In this document: in pieces, positions 8,001 through 15,432 of the stretch
Layout of the letters: every line of letters begins with the position of its first letter
Numbering within the stretch: the first letter of the stretch is position 1
DNA from: an uncultured Prevotellaceae bacterium
GTDB lineage: Bacteria > Bacteroidota > Bacteroidia > Bacteroidales > Bacteroidaceae
Assembly (NCBI GenBank): GCA_937898415.1
Contig: CALDLA010000100.1
Location: 1-64,000, forward strand
Length of the DNA: 64,000 nucleotides
Direction of reading: 5' to 3'
The notes under the pieces: generated by a model
The model's input: the letters and a program-made list of their open reading frames with translations, nothing else
Database searches by the model: none
What the model was told of the DNA's origin: nothing
Made by a program: the position numbers and the translations under genes

Positions 8001-8317
8001 TACTTAATCTCCTCCCCTGACTTTTTGGCGATGCGGGTCACCTTCTTGCCATCGCGCTTGATGGCGATGCGGGTAGCCTTACCGCTCTTCGGATCAATTA
8101 AACTCAAATTCGAAATGTGGATAGGAGCCTCTACCTTCTCAAAGCCTCCCTGAGGATTCTTGGCGTTAGGCTTCGTGCTCTTGTTGACGAAGTTCACTCC
8201 CTCAACAATGGCACGTTCCTTCTCTACCAAGACCTTCAGCACCTTGCCAGTCTTGCCCTTGTCCTCACCGGCCAGGACAATGACTGTGTCGTTTTTCTTA
8301 ATATGTAACTTAGCCAT
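8000..8317 (-). CDS. rplX: Large ribosomal subunit protein L24
   Basis: Early 50S assembly initiator at the exit-tunnel rim. 105 residues with the KOW motif near the N terminus (KNDTVIVLAGEDKGKTGKVLKV) and GGFEKVEAPIHISNLSLIDP. Overlaps rplE by one base; 20 bases after rplN. Confidence 0.97.
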   Translation of the reverse strand: MAKLHIKKNDTVIVLAGEDKGKTGKVLKVLVEKERAIVEGVNFVNKSTKPNAKNPQGGFEKVEAPIHISNLSLIDPKSGKATRIAIKRDGKKVTRIAKKSGEEIK

Positions 8318-8337
8318 TACTCTTAATCTTTTTAATG

Positions 8338-8703
8338 TTAAAGAACCTCAGGTGCCAAAGAAACGACTTTCATGTTCACAGCACGGAGTTCACGAGCCAC
8401 GGGGCCGAAGATACGGCTGCCGCGAATCTCACCAGCATTGTTCAGCAGAACACAGGCATTGTCGTCGAAACGGATGTACGAACCGTCAGCGCGACGAATC
8501 TCCTTCTTGGTACGAACAACCAAAGCCTTGGATACTGCACCCTTTTTCACATCACTCGTAGGAATTGCGTTCTTGATAGCAACGACAATCACGTCGCCTA
8601 CGCTTGCATAGCGGCGGCGGGTACCACCCAGCACACGGATGCACAGGCACTCGCGGGCACCGCTGTTATCAGCTACTGTAAGTCTTGATTCTGTCTGTAT
8701 CAT
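8338..8703 (-). CDS. rplN: Large ribosomal subunit protein L14
   Basis: 50S protein forming an intersubunit bridge with 16S helix 14. 121 residues; MIQTESRLTVADNSGARECL, GDVIVVAIKNAIPTSDVKKG and IFGPVARELR are signature segments. Classical order rpsQ-rplN-rplX. Confidence 0.97.
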   Translation of the reverse strand: MIQTESRLTVADNSGARECLCIRVLGGTRRRYASVGDVIVVAIKNAIPTSDVKKGAVSKALVVRTKKEIRRADGSYIRFDDNACVLLNNAGEIRGSRIFGPVARELRAVNMKVVSLAPEVL

Positions 8704-8705
8704 AA

Positions 8706-8972
8706 TTACTTAGCTTTTTCAACGATTTGTACTAAACGCCATCTCTTGGTCTTAGAGAGGGGACGGGTCTCCATAATGAGTACGGTATCGCCTACCTGGC
8801 ACTCATTCTTCTCATCGTGTGCATGGTACTTCTTCGTCTTCTGCACGAACTTACCATACATCGGGTGCTTCTCCTTGAACTTGGCAGCGATAACAATGGT
8901 TTTATCCATCTTGTTGCTGATAACGACACCCTGTCTTGTCTTTCTTAAATTTCTTGTTTCCATCTGGACCAT
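8706..8972 (-). CDS. rpsQ: Small ribosomal subunit protein S17
   Basis: Primary 16S binder with an OB fold. 88 residues from the ATG at 8972, or 85 from the second ATG at 8963. Family proteins usually begin ME-RNLRK, which favours 8963, but the first ATG lies just 2 bases after the rpmC stop and is better placed for coupling, so the start is undecided. Core: GVVISNKMDKTIVIAAKFKEKH and VLIMETRPLSKTKRWRLV. Confidence 0.95.
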   Translation of the reverse strand: MVQMETRNLRKTRQGVVISNKMDKTIVIAAKFKEKHPMYGKFVQKTKKYHAHDEKNECQVGDTVLIMETRPLSKTKRWRLVQIVEKAK

Positions 8973-8974
8973 TG

Positions 8975-9169
8975 TTATTTGTTAAGTTCTCTCTGACGAA
9001 GTTCGGTCTTCAGACGTGCGATGTCACGACGTGCGGCCTTAATCTGAGAGGGATTCTCAAGCGGCGAGACAGTGTGATTGAACTTCATCTGCTCGTACTT
9101 GGCAACCTCAGCCTCAATGCGCTCGGCCAGTTCCTTGGTCTCGAGCTCCTTAATTTCCTTACTTTTCAT
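8975..9169 (-). CDS. rpmC: Large ribosomal subunit protein L29
   Basis: Small all-helical 50S protein at the tunnel exit, where signal recognition particle and trigger factor dock. 64 residues: MKSKEIKELETKELAERIEA ... QIKAARRDIARLKTELRQRE. Between rplP and rpsQ, as expected. Confidence 0.95.
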   Translation of the reverse strand: MKSKEIKELETKELAERIEAEVAKYEQMKFNHTVSPLENPSQIKAARRDIARLKTELRQRELNK

Positions 9170-9177
9170 ACTCTCAC

Positions 9178-9606
9178 TTAAGCGTTTTTATCGTAATCAC
9201 GTCTTACCACAAACTTAGTCTTCACAGGCAGCTTCTGAGCACCGAGGCGCAGTGCCTCCTTAGCGATGTCAAAAGGAACGCCCTCCACTTCGAAGAGGAT
9301 ACGACCCGGGGTTACGGGAGCCACCCATCCAGCGGGGTCACCCTTACCTTTACCCATTCGCACGTCAGCAGGTTTGCGGGTGATGGGCTTGTCCGGGAAG
9401 ATGCGGATCCACACCTGACCTTCACGGTTCATGTAACGGTTGATGGCAACACGGGCTGCCTCAATCTGACGGCTGTCAATCCACTTGGCGTCAAGGGTCT
9501 TGATGCCGAAGCTGCCGAAAGCCAGCGTCGTACCGCGGTGGGCGTTGCCTTTGTTGCCACGTCCGTCCTGCGGCCTTCTATATCTTACTCTCTTAGGTTG
9601 TAACAT
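9178..9606 (-). CDS. rplP: Large ribosomal subunit protein L16
   Basis: 50S protein that organises the A-site tRNA elbow region. 142 residues: MLQPKRVRYRRPQDGR, FGSFGIKTLDAKWIDSRQIE, and the functional loop VRMGKGKGDPAGWVAPVTPG. Full length with no gaps. Confidence 0.97.
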   Translation of the reverse strand: MLQPKRVRYRRPQDGRGNKGNAHRGTTLAFGSFGIKTLDAKWIDSRQIEAARVAINRYMNREGQVWIRIFPDKPITRKPADVRMGKGKGDPAGWVAPVTPGRILFEVEGVPFDIAKEALRLGAQKLPVKTKFVVRRDYDKNA

Positions 9607-9623
9607 GATAGCTTCTCTTTCTT

Positions 9624-10364
9624 TTAACGGTTATTTCTTTTCTTGTCACCACCACGGAACTTACGGCCACCATTGTTACCGCCACCGTTACCACGGCCGG
9701 TGTTCTTTTCCTGCGTGAAGTTCGGAGCCAGGTCAACCTTTCCGTATACTTCACCGCGGCAGATCCAGACCTTGATACCCAGCAGGCCAACCTTGGTCAG
9801 CGCCTCCGTGGGGCAGTAGTCAATGTCGGCACGGAAAGTGTGCAGCGGGGTACGTCCTTCCTTGAACATCTCGCTACGAGCAATTTCAGCACCGTTCAGA
9901 CGACCAGAGATAAGCACCTTGATGCCCTCGGCACCGGCACGCATCGTGTTCTGGATAGCCATCTTGATAGCACGACGATAAGCAATCTTGCCCTCCACCT
10001 GGCGAGCGATGTTGGTGGCAACGATTGTTGCGTCAAGTTCCGGACGCTTCACTTCAAAGATATTGATTTGAATCTCCTTGTCGTAAAGCTTCTTCAGTTC
10101 TTCCTTCAGTTTGTCTACATCCTGTCCGCCCTTACCAATGACGATGCCCGGACGAGCCGTGCAGATAGTAATGGTGACAAGCTTCAGTGTGCGCTCGATA
10201 ACAATCTTCGAAACGCTTGCCTTGGCCAGACGCTCGTTCAGATACTTACGGATTTTCTGGTCCTCGACCAGGTTGTCGCCGAAGTTCTTGCCTCCGAACC
10301 AATTAGAATCCCAACCTCTTACGATACCCAGACGGTTGCTTATTGGATTAACTTTCTGTCCCAT
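9624..10364 (-). CDS. rpsC: Small ribosomal subunit protein S3
   Basis: 30S head protein lining the mRNA entry tunnel, with helicase activity together with S4 and S5. 246 residues: MGQKVNPISNRLGIVRGWDS, KH domain with RPGIVIGKGGQDVDKL (GxxG loop), and C-terminal domain ISGRLNGAEIARSEM. The C-terminal tail is a Gly/Asn/Arg-rich extension of about 25 residues, probably disordered and RNA-binding. Confidence 0.97.
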   Translation of the reverse strand: MGQKVNPISNRLGIVRGWDSNWFGGKNFGDNLVEDQKIRKYLNERLAKASVSKIVIERTLKLVTITICTARPGIVIGKGGQDVDKLKEELKKLYDKEIQINIFEVKRPELDATIVATNIARQVEGKIAYRRAIKMAIQNTMRAGAEGIKVLISGRLNGAEIARSEMFKEGRTPLHTFRADIDYCPTEALTKVGLLGIKVWICRGEVYGKVDLAPNFTQEKNTGRGNGGGNNGGRKFRGGDKKRNNR

Positions 10365-10366
10365 AC

Positions 10367-10774
10367 TTATTCTTTTACATCATTAGTTTTAGCGTCAACA
10401 AACAGAGTTACGTGGTTCGAACGCTTGCGGATACGATAGCCACGACCCTGCGGTGCGGGTCTCATTCTCTTCATAGTGACACCCTCGTCAACGAATACGC
10501 GGGTGATGAACAGCTCCCCGGCCTCGGCCTTGCGGTCATTCTTCTGTTCCCAGTTGTTGATGGCCGAACGGAGGAGTTTCTCCACGTCAGCTGCGGCAGC
10601 CTTCTTCGAGAAACGAAGCACACCCAGTGCACGGTCAACCTCCATGCCGCGAATCATGTCGACGACATAGCGCATCTTGCGGGGTGACGAGGGGCAGCCT
10701 TTCAGCTTGGCAAAATACTGTGTCTTAAGTGCTGCTTTTCTTTCTTCAGCCTTAATATGTTTTCTTGCTCCCAT
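10367..10774 (-). CDS. rplV: Large ribosomal subunit protein L22
   Basis: 50S protein whose beta hairpin lines the exit tunnel constriction; a site of macrolide resistance in other bacteria. 135 residues with RKMRYVVDMIRGMEVDRALG and the hairpin loop VDEGVTMKRMRPAPQGRGYR, with no insertion or deletion evident. Starts 2 bases after the rpsC initiation region in this dense operon. Confidence 0.96.
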   Translation of the reverse strand: MGARKHIKAEERKAALKTQYFAKLKGCPSSPRKMRYVVDMIRGMEVDRALGVLRFSKKAAAADVEKLLRSAINNWEQKNDRKAEAGELFITRVFVDEGVTMKRMRPAPQGRGYRIRKRSNHVTLFVDAKTNDVKE

Positions 10775-10782
10775 TGTAATTT

Positions 10783-10810
10783 CTTAATTCTTAATTCTTA
10801 ATTCTTAACT
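10783..10810. repeat. Tandem heptamer repeat between rpsS and rplV
   Basis: Plus-strand copies CTTAATT at 10783, 10790 and 10797 and CTTAACT at 10804. Same unit as the array at 6041-6074. It fills most of the 46-base spacer between rpsS and rplV. Confidence 0.85.
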
Positions 10811-10820
10811 ACCCCTGGGA

Positions 10821-11087
10821 TTACTTCTTGTTACCGGCATGTCCACCGAAGCGACGGGTAGGTGCGAACTCACCCAGCTTGTGACCGACCATGTTCTCAG
10901 TAATGTAGACAGGGATAAATTTGTTACCGTTATGAACTGCAACAGTGTGTCCCACGAAGTCCGGGGAAATCATTGATGCTCTGGCCCATGTCTTGACGAC
11001 ATTCTTCTTACCGCTCTCATTCATGGCGAGAATCTTCTTCTCGAGTGATACGTTGATGTACGGACCTTTCTTTAATGAACGACTCAT
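10821..11087 (-). CDS. rpsS: Small ribosomal subunit protein S19
   Basis: 30S head protein paired with S13. 88 residues: MSRSLKKGPYINVSLEKKI, WARASMISPDFVGHTVAVHN and FAPTRRFGGHAGNKK, all diagnostic. Sits 25 bases after rplB. Confidence 0.97.
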   Translation of the reverse strand: MSRSLKKGPYINVSLEKKILAMNESGKKNVVKTWARASMISPDFVGHTVAVHNGNKFIPVYITENMVGHKLGEFAPTRRFGGHAGNKK

Positions 11088-11112
11088 AATTTACTCTTGT
11101 TTAACTTCGTGA

Positions 11113-11940
11113 TTACTTCTTGTTAGCTCTTTCAATGATGTACTTGTTTGAAAGCTTCTTCGGTGCGCGAGTCTTGAGACCCTTAGCGTACAGACCCTTA
11201 CGTGAACGCGGATGTCCACCAGACTGACGGCCTTCACCACCACCCATCGGGTGATCGTGCGGATTCATGACAACACCACGGTTGTGGGGACGACGACCCA
11301 ACCAGCGTGAACGACCAGCCTTACCAGACTGTTCCAGAGCGTGGTCAGAGTTACCTACACTACCAACAGTAGCTTTGCAAGCAGAGAGAATCTTACGAGT
11401 CTCGCCTGAGGGGAGCTTGACAACACAGTAGCTGCCCTCGCGAGAAGTCAACTGAGCGAAATTACCGGCCGAACGAACGAGCAGGGCACCCTGACCAGGA
11501 CGGAGTTCAATGTTGTGAATCACCGTACCTACGGGAATGTTGGCAAGGGGCAGCGCATTACCCACCTCGGGCACTGCGTCAGCTCCGGACATCAGCGTCG
11601 TGCCAACCTGCAGTCCATTAGGAGCAATAATATAACGTTTTTCACCATCAGCGTAGTAGAGCAATGCGATGCGAGCCGAACGGTTCGGATCGTACTCGAT
11701 TGTCTTCACTACTGCTGGAACACCATCCTTCTCTCGCTTGAAGTCGATGAGACGATACTTCCTCTTGTGGCCGCCGCCCATGTAGCGGACAGTCATCTTA
11801 CCGGTGTTGTTTCGACCGCCGGTAGAGCGCTTACCGTAAACGAGAGACTTCTCTGGCACGGATGCAGTAATATCCTCGAACGTGCCAATAACCTTGTGTC
11901 TTTGACCCGGAGTTACGGGTTTTAATTTACGTACTGCCAT
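11113..11940 (-). CDS. rplB: Large ribosomal subunit protein L2
   Basis: Highly conserved 50S protein required for subunit association and peptidyl transfer. 275 residues: N-terminal MAVRKLKPVTPGQRH, GGRNNTGKMTVRYMGGGHKR, and the C-terminal segment GVVMNPHDHPMGGGEGR, whose conserved His lies near the peptidyl transferase centre. Ends ...KKLSNKYIIERANKK. Confidence 0.98.
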   Translation of the reverse strand: MAVRKLKPVTPGQRHKVIGTFEDITASVPEKSLVYGKRSTGGRNNTGKMTVRYMGGGHKRKYRLIDFKREKDGVPAVVKTIEYDPNRSARIALLYYADGEKRYIIAPNGLQVGTTLMSGADAVPEVGNALPLANIPVGTVIHNIELRPGQGALLVRSAGNFAQLTSREGSYCVVKLPSGETRKILSACKATVGSVGNSDHALEQSGKAGRSRWLGRRPHNRGVVMNPHDHPMGGGEGRQSGGHPRSRKGLYAKGLKTRAPKKLSNKYIIERANKK

Positions 11941-11945
11941 TTCTT

Positions 11946-12293
11946 TTATTCAATATTGCTGTAAAAATCAATTGCGTCGCCCTCCTTCAGAGTAACGATA
12001 GCCTTCTTGTAGGCATTCTTCTGTCCCTTCACGAGACCAGACTTCGTATAGCGGCTTGAGCGCTTGCCGGCATACTTGATCGTGTTCACTGCGATCACGG
12101 TCACATTGTACAGACCTTCGACCTCCTTCTTAATCTCAATCTTATTGGCCTCAGGCTTCACGATGAATCCGACCTTCGTCTCGGCCTTCTTCGTACGCTC
12201 CTCGCCCTTTACCTTATAAGTACGCTCTACAGAAGACTTGTCTGTAATCTTGGTCATCTTCTCAGTGACCAAAGGCTTGATGATAAATCCCAT
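11946..12293 (-). CDS. rplW: Large ribosomal subunit protein L23 with an N-terminal charged insertion
   Basis: Exit-tunnel protein that docks trigger factor and SRP. 115 residues, about 19 longer than the usual length near 96. The extra residues sit between TEKMTKITDK and VGFIVKPEANKIEIK (about residues 20-40) and read SSVERTYKVKGEERTKKAET, all polar or charged. This loop would lie on the ribosome surface. The rest is standard (VNTIKYAGKRSSRYTKSG, LKEGDAIDFYSNIE). I believe related Prevotella proteins carry similar extensions, but cannot check. Confidence 0.95.
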   Translation of the reverse strand: MGFIIKPLVTEKMTKITDKSSVERTYKVKGEERTKKAETKVGFIVKPEANKIEIKKEVEGLYNVTVIAVNTIKYAGKRSSRYTKSGLVKGQKNAYKKAIVTLKEGDAIDFYSNIE

Positions 12294-12309
12294 ATCTTTT
12301 GTCTCCTTT

Positions 12310-12939
12310 TTACTTTGTTAAGATTCCGTCGATAGTCTTCAGCGAGTTCTCGGTAATCACCACCACGTCAGCGTCCAGAATCTTGTACGTATTGACGTTG
12401 CGGGCCTCGAGCACCTCAGCGCGCTGCAGGTTACGAGCCGACTTGTACACATTCTCATTATTATCAGAAGTCAGCAGCAGCACCTTCTTGCCATCCACCT
12501 TCAAGTTCTTGGCAATGTTCAGGAACTCCTTCGTCTTTGGAGCCTCAAAGCTGAAGTCCTCCACCACGACGATGGCATTCTCCTGAGCCTTGTACGACAG
12601 GGCCGACTTGCGGGCCAGCTGTTTCACCTTCTTGTTTAGCTTGAACGAGTAGTCGCGGGGCTTCGGACCGAACACGCGGCCACCACCAATCAGCAGGGGC
12701 GAGTTGATATCACCGTGACGGGCACCGCCGCCACCCTTCTGGCGTCCCAGCTTGCGGGTAGAACCCGAAATCTCGCTGCGTTCCTTCGACTTAGCATTAC
12801 CCTGGCGCTTGTTGGCCATGTACTGCTTCACATCTAAGTAAATGACGTGGTCATTAGGTTCAATTCCGAAGATAGCCTCATTCAGAGCCACCTTGCGGCC
12901 GGTCTCCTGACCTTTGATATTCAATACACTAACTTCCAT
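12310..12939 (-). CDS. rplD: Large ribosomal subunit protein L4
   Basis: 50S protein with a tunnel-lining loop and, in E. coli, the S10-operon autorepressor. 209 residues: MEVSVLNIKGQETGRKVAL, then the extended loop GSTRKLGRQKGGGGARHGD and FGPKPRDYSFKLNKKV, then the globular C-terminal half. Whether it regulates the 180-base leader upstream of rplC is unknown. Confidence 0.97.
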   Translation of the reverse strand: MEVSVLNIKGQETGRKVALNEAIFGIEPNDHVIYLDVKQYMANKRQGNAKSKERSEISGSTRKLGRQKGGGGARHGDINSPLLIGGGRVFGPKPRDYSFKLNKKVKQLARKSALSYKAQENAIVVVEDFSFEAPKTKEFLNIAKNLKVDGKKVLLLTSDNNENVYKSARNLQRAEVLEARNVNTYKILDADVVVITENSLKTIDGILTK

Positions 12940-12942
12940 GGC

Positions 12943-13557
12943 TTACTTATTCACAATTACGGTTGAACCATTACATCCGGCGCAGCTTCCCTTCACAAGG
13001 ATCAAGTTATGCTCCGGAATAACCTTTAACACTTTGAGGTTCTGAGTCGTGACACGGTCGCAACCCATGTGACCGCCCATTCTCATGCCCTTAAACACCT
13101 TGGCGGGATACGAGCAGGCACCGATAGAACCCGGCTTGCGGGCGCGGTCGTCCTGACCGTGAGTCGTCTGACCCACACCACCAAAACCATGACGCTTCAT
13201 GACGCCCTGGAAACCCTTACCTTTAGAGGTTCCGACCACGTCAACAAACTCCACGTCGTTGAAAATCTCCACCGTGACGGTGTCACCGAGGTTTAATTCC
13301 TCGTCGAACTTGAACTCGGCCAAGTGGGCCTTGGGTGTTGTGTTTGCCTTCTTGAAGATACCCATCATCGCTTTGGTGGTATTCTTCTCCTTCTTTTCTC
13401 CGAAGGCGAGCTGAACGGCCTTGTAACCGTCCTTCTCCTCAGACTTCACCTGAGTCACAACGCAAGGACCAGCTTCGATAACAGTGCACGGCACATTCTT
13501 ACCGTCGGCACTGAAAACGGATGTCATTCCGATTTTTCTTCCTAATAATCCTGGCAT
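12943..13557 (-). CDS. rplC: Large ribosomal subunit protein L3
   Basis: Early 50S assembly protein that reaches toward the peptidyl transferase centre. 204 residues: MPGLLGRKIGMTSVFSADGK, VVGTSKGKGFQGVMKRHGFGG and GHMGCDRVTTQNLKVLKV. In almost all bacteria rpsJ directly precedes rplC. Here the rpsJ stop lies about 1.4 kb upstream, with an opposite-strand gene between, so rplC is the first gene of its own transcription unit. Confidence 0.97.
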   Translation of the reverse strand: MPGLLGRKIGMTSVFSADGKNVPCTVIEAGPCVVTQVKSEEKDGYKAVQLAFGEKKEKNTTKAMMGIFKKANTTPKAHLAEFKFDEELNLGDTVTVEIFNDVEFVDVVGTSKGKGFQGVMKRHGFGGVGQTTHGQDDRARKPGSIGACSYPAKVFKGMRMGGHMGCDRVTTQNLKVLKVIPEHNLILVKGSCAGCNGSTVIVNK

Positions 13558-13738
13558 TTCAGTTTTAATTGTTTAATGTTTAATTGTATAAAGTTATTCG
13601 TTTCTTGCCTCGTCAACTTAGCACTATTGCCTATACGCACACAAAAAGAAGAAACAGCCCACCGCTCCCTTCCGAAAGCTAAACTGCTCTTTTTCAGTGT
13701 ATTGATAGCTATTTGCCAGCGCAATAATCACTTTAGCG
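13558..13738 (-). other. Predicted 5' leader of the rplC-rpoA operon
   Basis: About 180 bases lie between the predicted start of transcription (near 13736) and the rplC ATG at 13557. I see no convincing long hairpin or start codon with a family match in it. It is AT-rich near rplC (TTTAATG/TTTAATT runs) and more mixed near 13660-13700. It is the natural place for ribosomal-protein feedback control, but no such structure can be asserted by eye. Confidence 0.45.
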
Positions 13739-13742
13739 GCTG

Positions 13743-13773
13743 CAAAGGTACACATTATTATTGATACACGCAA
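13743..13773 (-). promoter_or_regulatory. Promoter of the rplC-rpoA ribosomal operon
   Basis: Minus strand: TTG (13773-13771), 20-base spacer, TACCTTTG (13750-13743) followed by C. This matches the Bacteroidota housekeeping promoter TTTG-N19/20-TAnnTTTG. It points into rplC and makes that operon independent of rpsJ. Confidence 0.8.
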
Positions 13774-13847
13774 TAGCAGACACCTGTTTTATAACAAAAT
13801 TTAATCTTTTTTATCATTCCAGACAACCGCAATCACCATATTAATCG

Positions 13848-13855
13848 TAACTTTG
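13848..13855 (+). promoter_or_regulatory. Candidate promoter of the phytase-like esterase gene
   Basis: TAACTTTG followed by CC, a good -7 element, 22 bases upstream of the ATG at 13878. No TTG is seen 19-20 bases further upstream, so the promoter is probably weaker than the ribosomal ones. Confidence 0.55.
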
Positions 13856-13877
13856 CCGCCGGAAACTATATCACAAC

Positions 13878-14882
13878 ATGATGACCAACCGTATCTACAA
13901 AGGGATGCTCAGCTTACTGCTGCTCCTGACAGTCGCACAGACCACCGCCCAACCTGTACTCAACAAGCAGCGGCACTTCCGGAAGACCGTTCCCGCCGGC
14001 AACTACAGCGGTGTGACCTGGATGGGAGGCGACCGCTATGCCGTCGTCGACGACAAGTCGGCGACCGCCGGCTTCTGGATTTTCACCGTCAGCGCCGATA
14101 CCGTCACGGGCAGCATCAGCCACGTCCGGGCTGACAGTTTCATGACTGCCATGCTTCCCAACCGCGACGAGGAGGGAATCTGCTACGTACCGGAGACCAA
14201 CACCCTGTTCGTCAGCGGCGAAAGCGACGGTCGCATTCTGGAGTACACCGCCGACGGACAGCCCACAGGGCGGCAGCTGGACATTCCCGCAGTCTTTGAC
14301 TCAGTCCAACGCAATTACGGATTCGAAGCACTGACCTACAACGCCACGACACACCGGTTCTGGACCACCACCGAAAACACGCTAACCACTGACGGACAGC
14401 GTCCCGACATCTGCCATAAGACGGCCAACAGGTTACGGCTCCAGAGTTTCGGCGACGACCTGCGACCGCACGAACAATACTGGTACCTCACCGACTCGCT
14501 CGCAGCCAAGGGACGCAAGGGCAGCAGTACCCTTGGCGTCAGCGCCATGGCTGCACTCGACGACGGGCGGCTGGTCATCCTCGAACGTGAGGTCCGCGTG
14601 CCCCGTTTTCACATCGGCTCCTACGTCCGCGTCAGGCTTTACATCGTCGCCCCTACCCTACACCAGCCTGGCGAAGTCCTCAGCAAGCAGCTGCTTGCCG
14701 AATTCCGGACCAGACTCAACCTGACTCGTCGCAGCTTTGCCAACTACGAGGGGCTCTGCGCTGGGCCTCGACTGGCCGACGGTCGTCAATTACTACTGCT
14801 TGTGGCCGACTCCCAGAACCGCTATAAGCACGTGCTCAAGGACTGGTTCAAGACCGTCGTCATGCCACCGTCATCCATGTAA
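13878..14882 (+). CDS. Secreted esterase-like phytase family protein interposed between rpsJ and rplC
   Basis: 334 residues. N-terminal signal peptide (basic start, LSLLLLLTVA core, cleavage near TTAQP), so exported. The body resembles the esterase-like phytase domain (Pfam PF13449): GVTWMGGDRYAVVDDKS near residue 45, RDEEGICYVPETNTLFVSGE near 95, NYGFEALTYN near 150, LDDGRLVILEREVR near 230, NYEGLCAGPRLADGRQLLLLVADSQ near 290. These domains are predicted beta-propellers; the substrate is not known. It is transcribed against the ribosomal genes on both sides and has its own candidate promoter. Base composition is visibly more GC-rich than the ribosomal genes. Family assignment fairly secure, function open. 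Confidence 0.8.
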   Translation: MMTNRIYKGMLSLLLLLTVAQTTAQPVLNKQRHFRKTVPAGNYSGVTWMGGDRYAVVDDKSATAGFWIFTVSADTVTGSISHVRADSFMTAMLPNRDEEGICYVPETNTLFVSGESDGRILEYTADGQPTGRQLDIPAVFDSVQRNYGFEALTYNATTHRFWTTTENTLTTDGQRPDICHKTANRLRLQSFGDDLRPHEQYWYLTDSLAAKGRKGSSTLGVSAMAALDDGRLVILEREVRVPRFHIGSYVRVRLYIVAPTLHQPGEVLSKQLLAEFRTRLNLTRRSFANYEGLCAGPRLADGRQLLLLVADSQNRYKHVLKDWFKTVVMPPSSM

Positions 14883-14896
14883 TCACAAACATGCAA

Positions 14897-14927
14897 ACGG
14901 CGCACCTGACCGAGTCAGATGCGCCGT
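14897..14927. terminator. Hairpin between the esterase gene and rpsJ (convergent)
   Basis: ACGGCGCACCTGA, 5-base loop, TCAGATGCGCCGT: a 13-bp stem with one G-T wobble. It lies 14 bases after the plus-strand stop and 26 bases after the rpsJ stop, so it can end both transcripts. Neither side has a strong T run. Confidence 0.7.
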
Positions 14928-14953
14928 ATAGGATATGGTCTACGTCCAAGGAA

Positions 14954-15259
14954 CTATACCTTGATCTCAACCTCAACACCGCTGGGGAGTTCAAGCTTCA
15001 TCAGAGCGTCAACGGTTTTGGCCGTTGAGCTGTAGATGTCAATCAGACGCTTGTAGTCTGACAGCTGGAACTGCTCACGAGCCTTCTTGTTAACGAAGGT
15101 AGAGCGGTTAACGGTGTAGATACGCTTGTGGGTGGGAAGGGGAATAGGACCGCTGATAATGGCACCAGTAGCCTTAACGGCCTTCACAATCTTCTCGGCT
15201 GACTTGTCGACCAATTTGTGGTCGTAGCTCTTCAGCTTGATACGAATTTTCTGACTCAT
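14954..15259 (-). CDS. rpsJ: Small ribosomal subunit protein S10
   Basis: 30S head protein, also known as NusE in transcription antitermination with NusB. 101 residues: MSQKIRIKLKSYDHKLVDK, AIISGPIPLPTHKRIYTVNR, REQFQLSDYKRLIDIYSS and LPSGVEVEIKV. Normally first gene of the S10 operon. Here it is cut off from rplC by an opposing gene and a hairpin, with its own promoter about 90 bases upstream, so it looks monocistronic. Confidence 0.97.
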   Translation of the reverse strand: MSQKIRIKLKSYDHKLVDKSAEKIVKAVKATGAIISGPIPLPTHKRIYTVNRSTFVNKKAREQFQLSDYKRLIDIYSSTAKTVDALMKLELPSGVEVEIKV

Positions 15260-15298
15260 ACTTTTGTTTAATGTTTATTGTTTAATTTTTAGTGATAG

Positions 15299-15328
15299 TG
15301 CCGCTAAAGAGTCATTTGCTCAACGGCA
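15299..15328 (-). promoter_or_regulatory. Hairpin in the rpsJ leader
   Basis: On the minus strand TGCCG pairs with CGGCA at the base, and GAG pairs with CTC further in. It lies within the ~80-base leader of rpsJ, about 40 bases upstream of the ATG. It could be an autoregulatory structure, but this is by eye only. Confidence 0.35.
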
Positions 15329-15346
15329 TTTTTCTGTTTCGGGCTG

Positions 15347-15377
15347 CAAAGGTACTCATATTCTGCGACATGACCAA
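15347..15377 (-). promoter_or_regulatory. Promoter of rpsJ
   Basis: Minus strand: TTG (15377-15375), 20-base spacer, TACCTTTG (15354-15347) followed by CAGCCCG. Matches the Bacteroidota consensus; about 80 bases of leader before rpsJ. Confidence 0.8.
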
Positions 15378-15432
15378 CCTCTCCGTCCCCATTTACCAAG
15401 AATTTAAGCATTCTTAACCTTTAGTCATCAAA

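Noticed and set aside
13558..14953. Mobile element as the cause of the S10 operon split
   Set aside because: I looked for terminal inverted repeats, target duplications, transposase or integrase genes around the esterase gene and saw none, so no mobile element is called.
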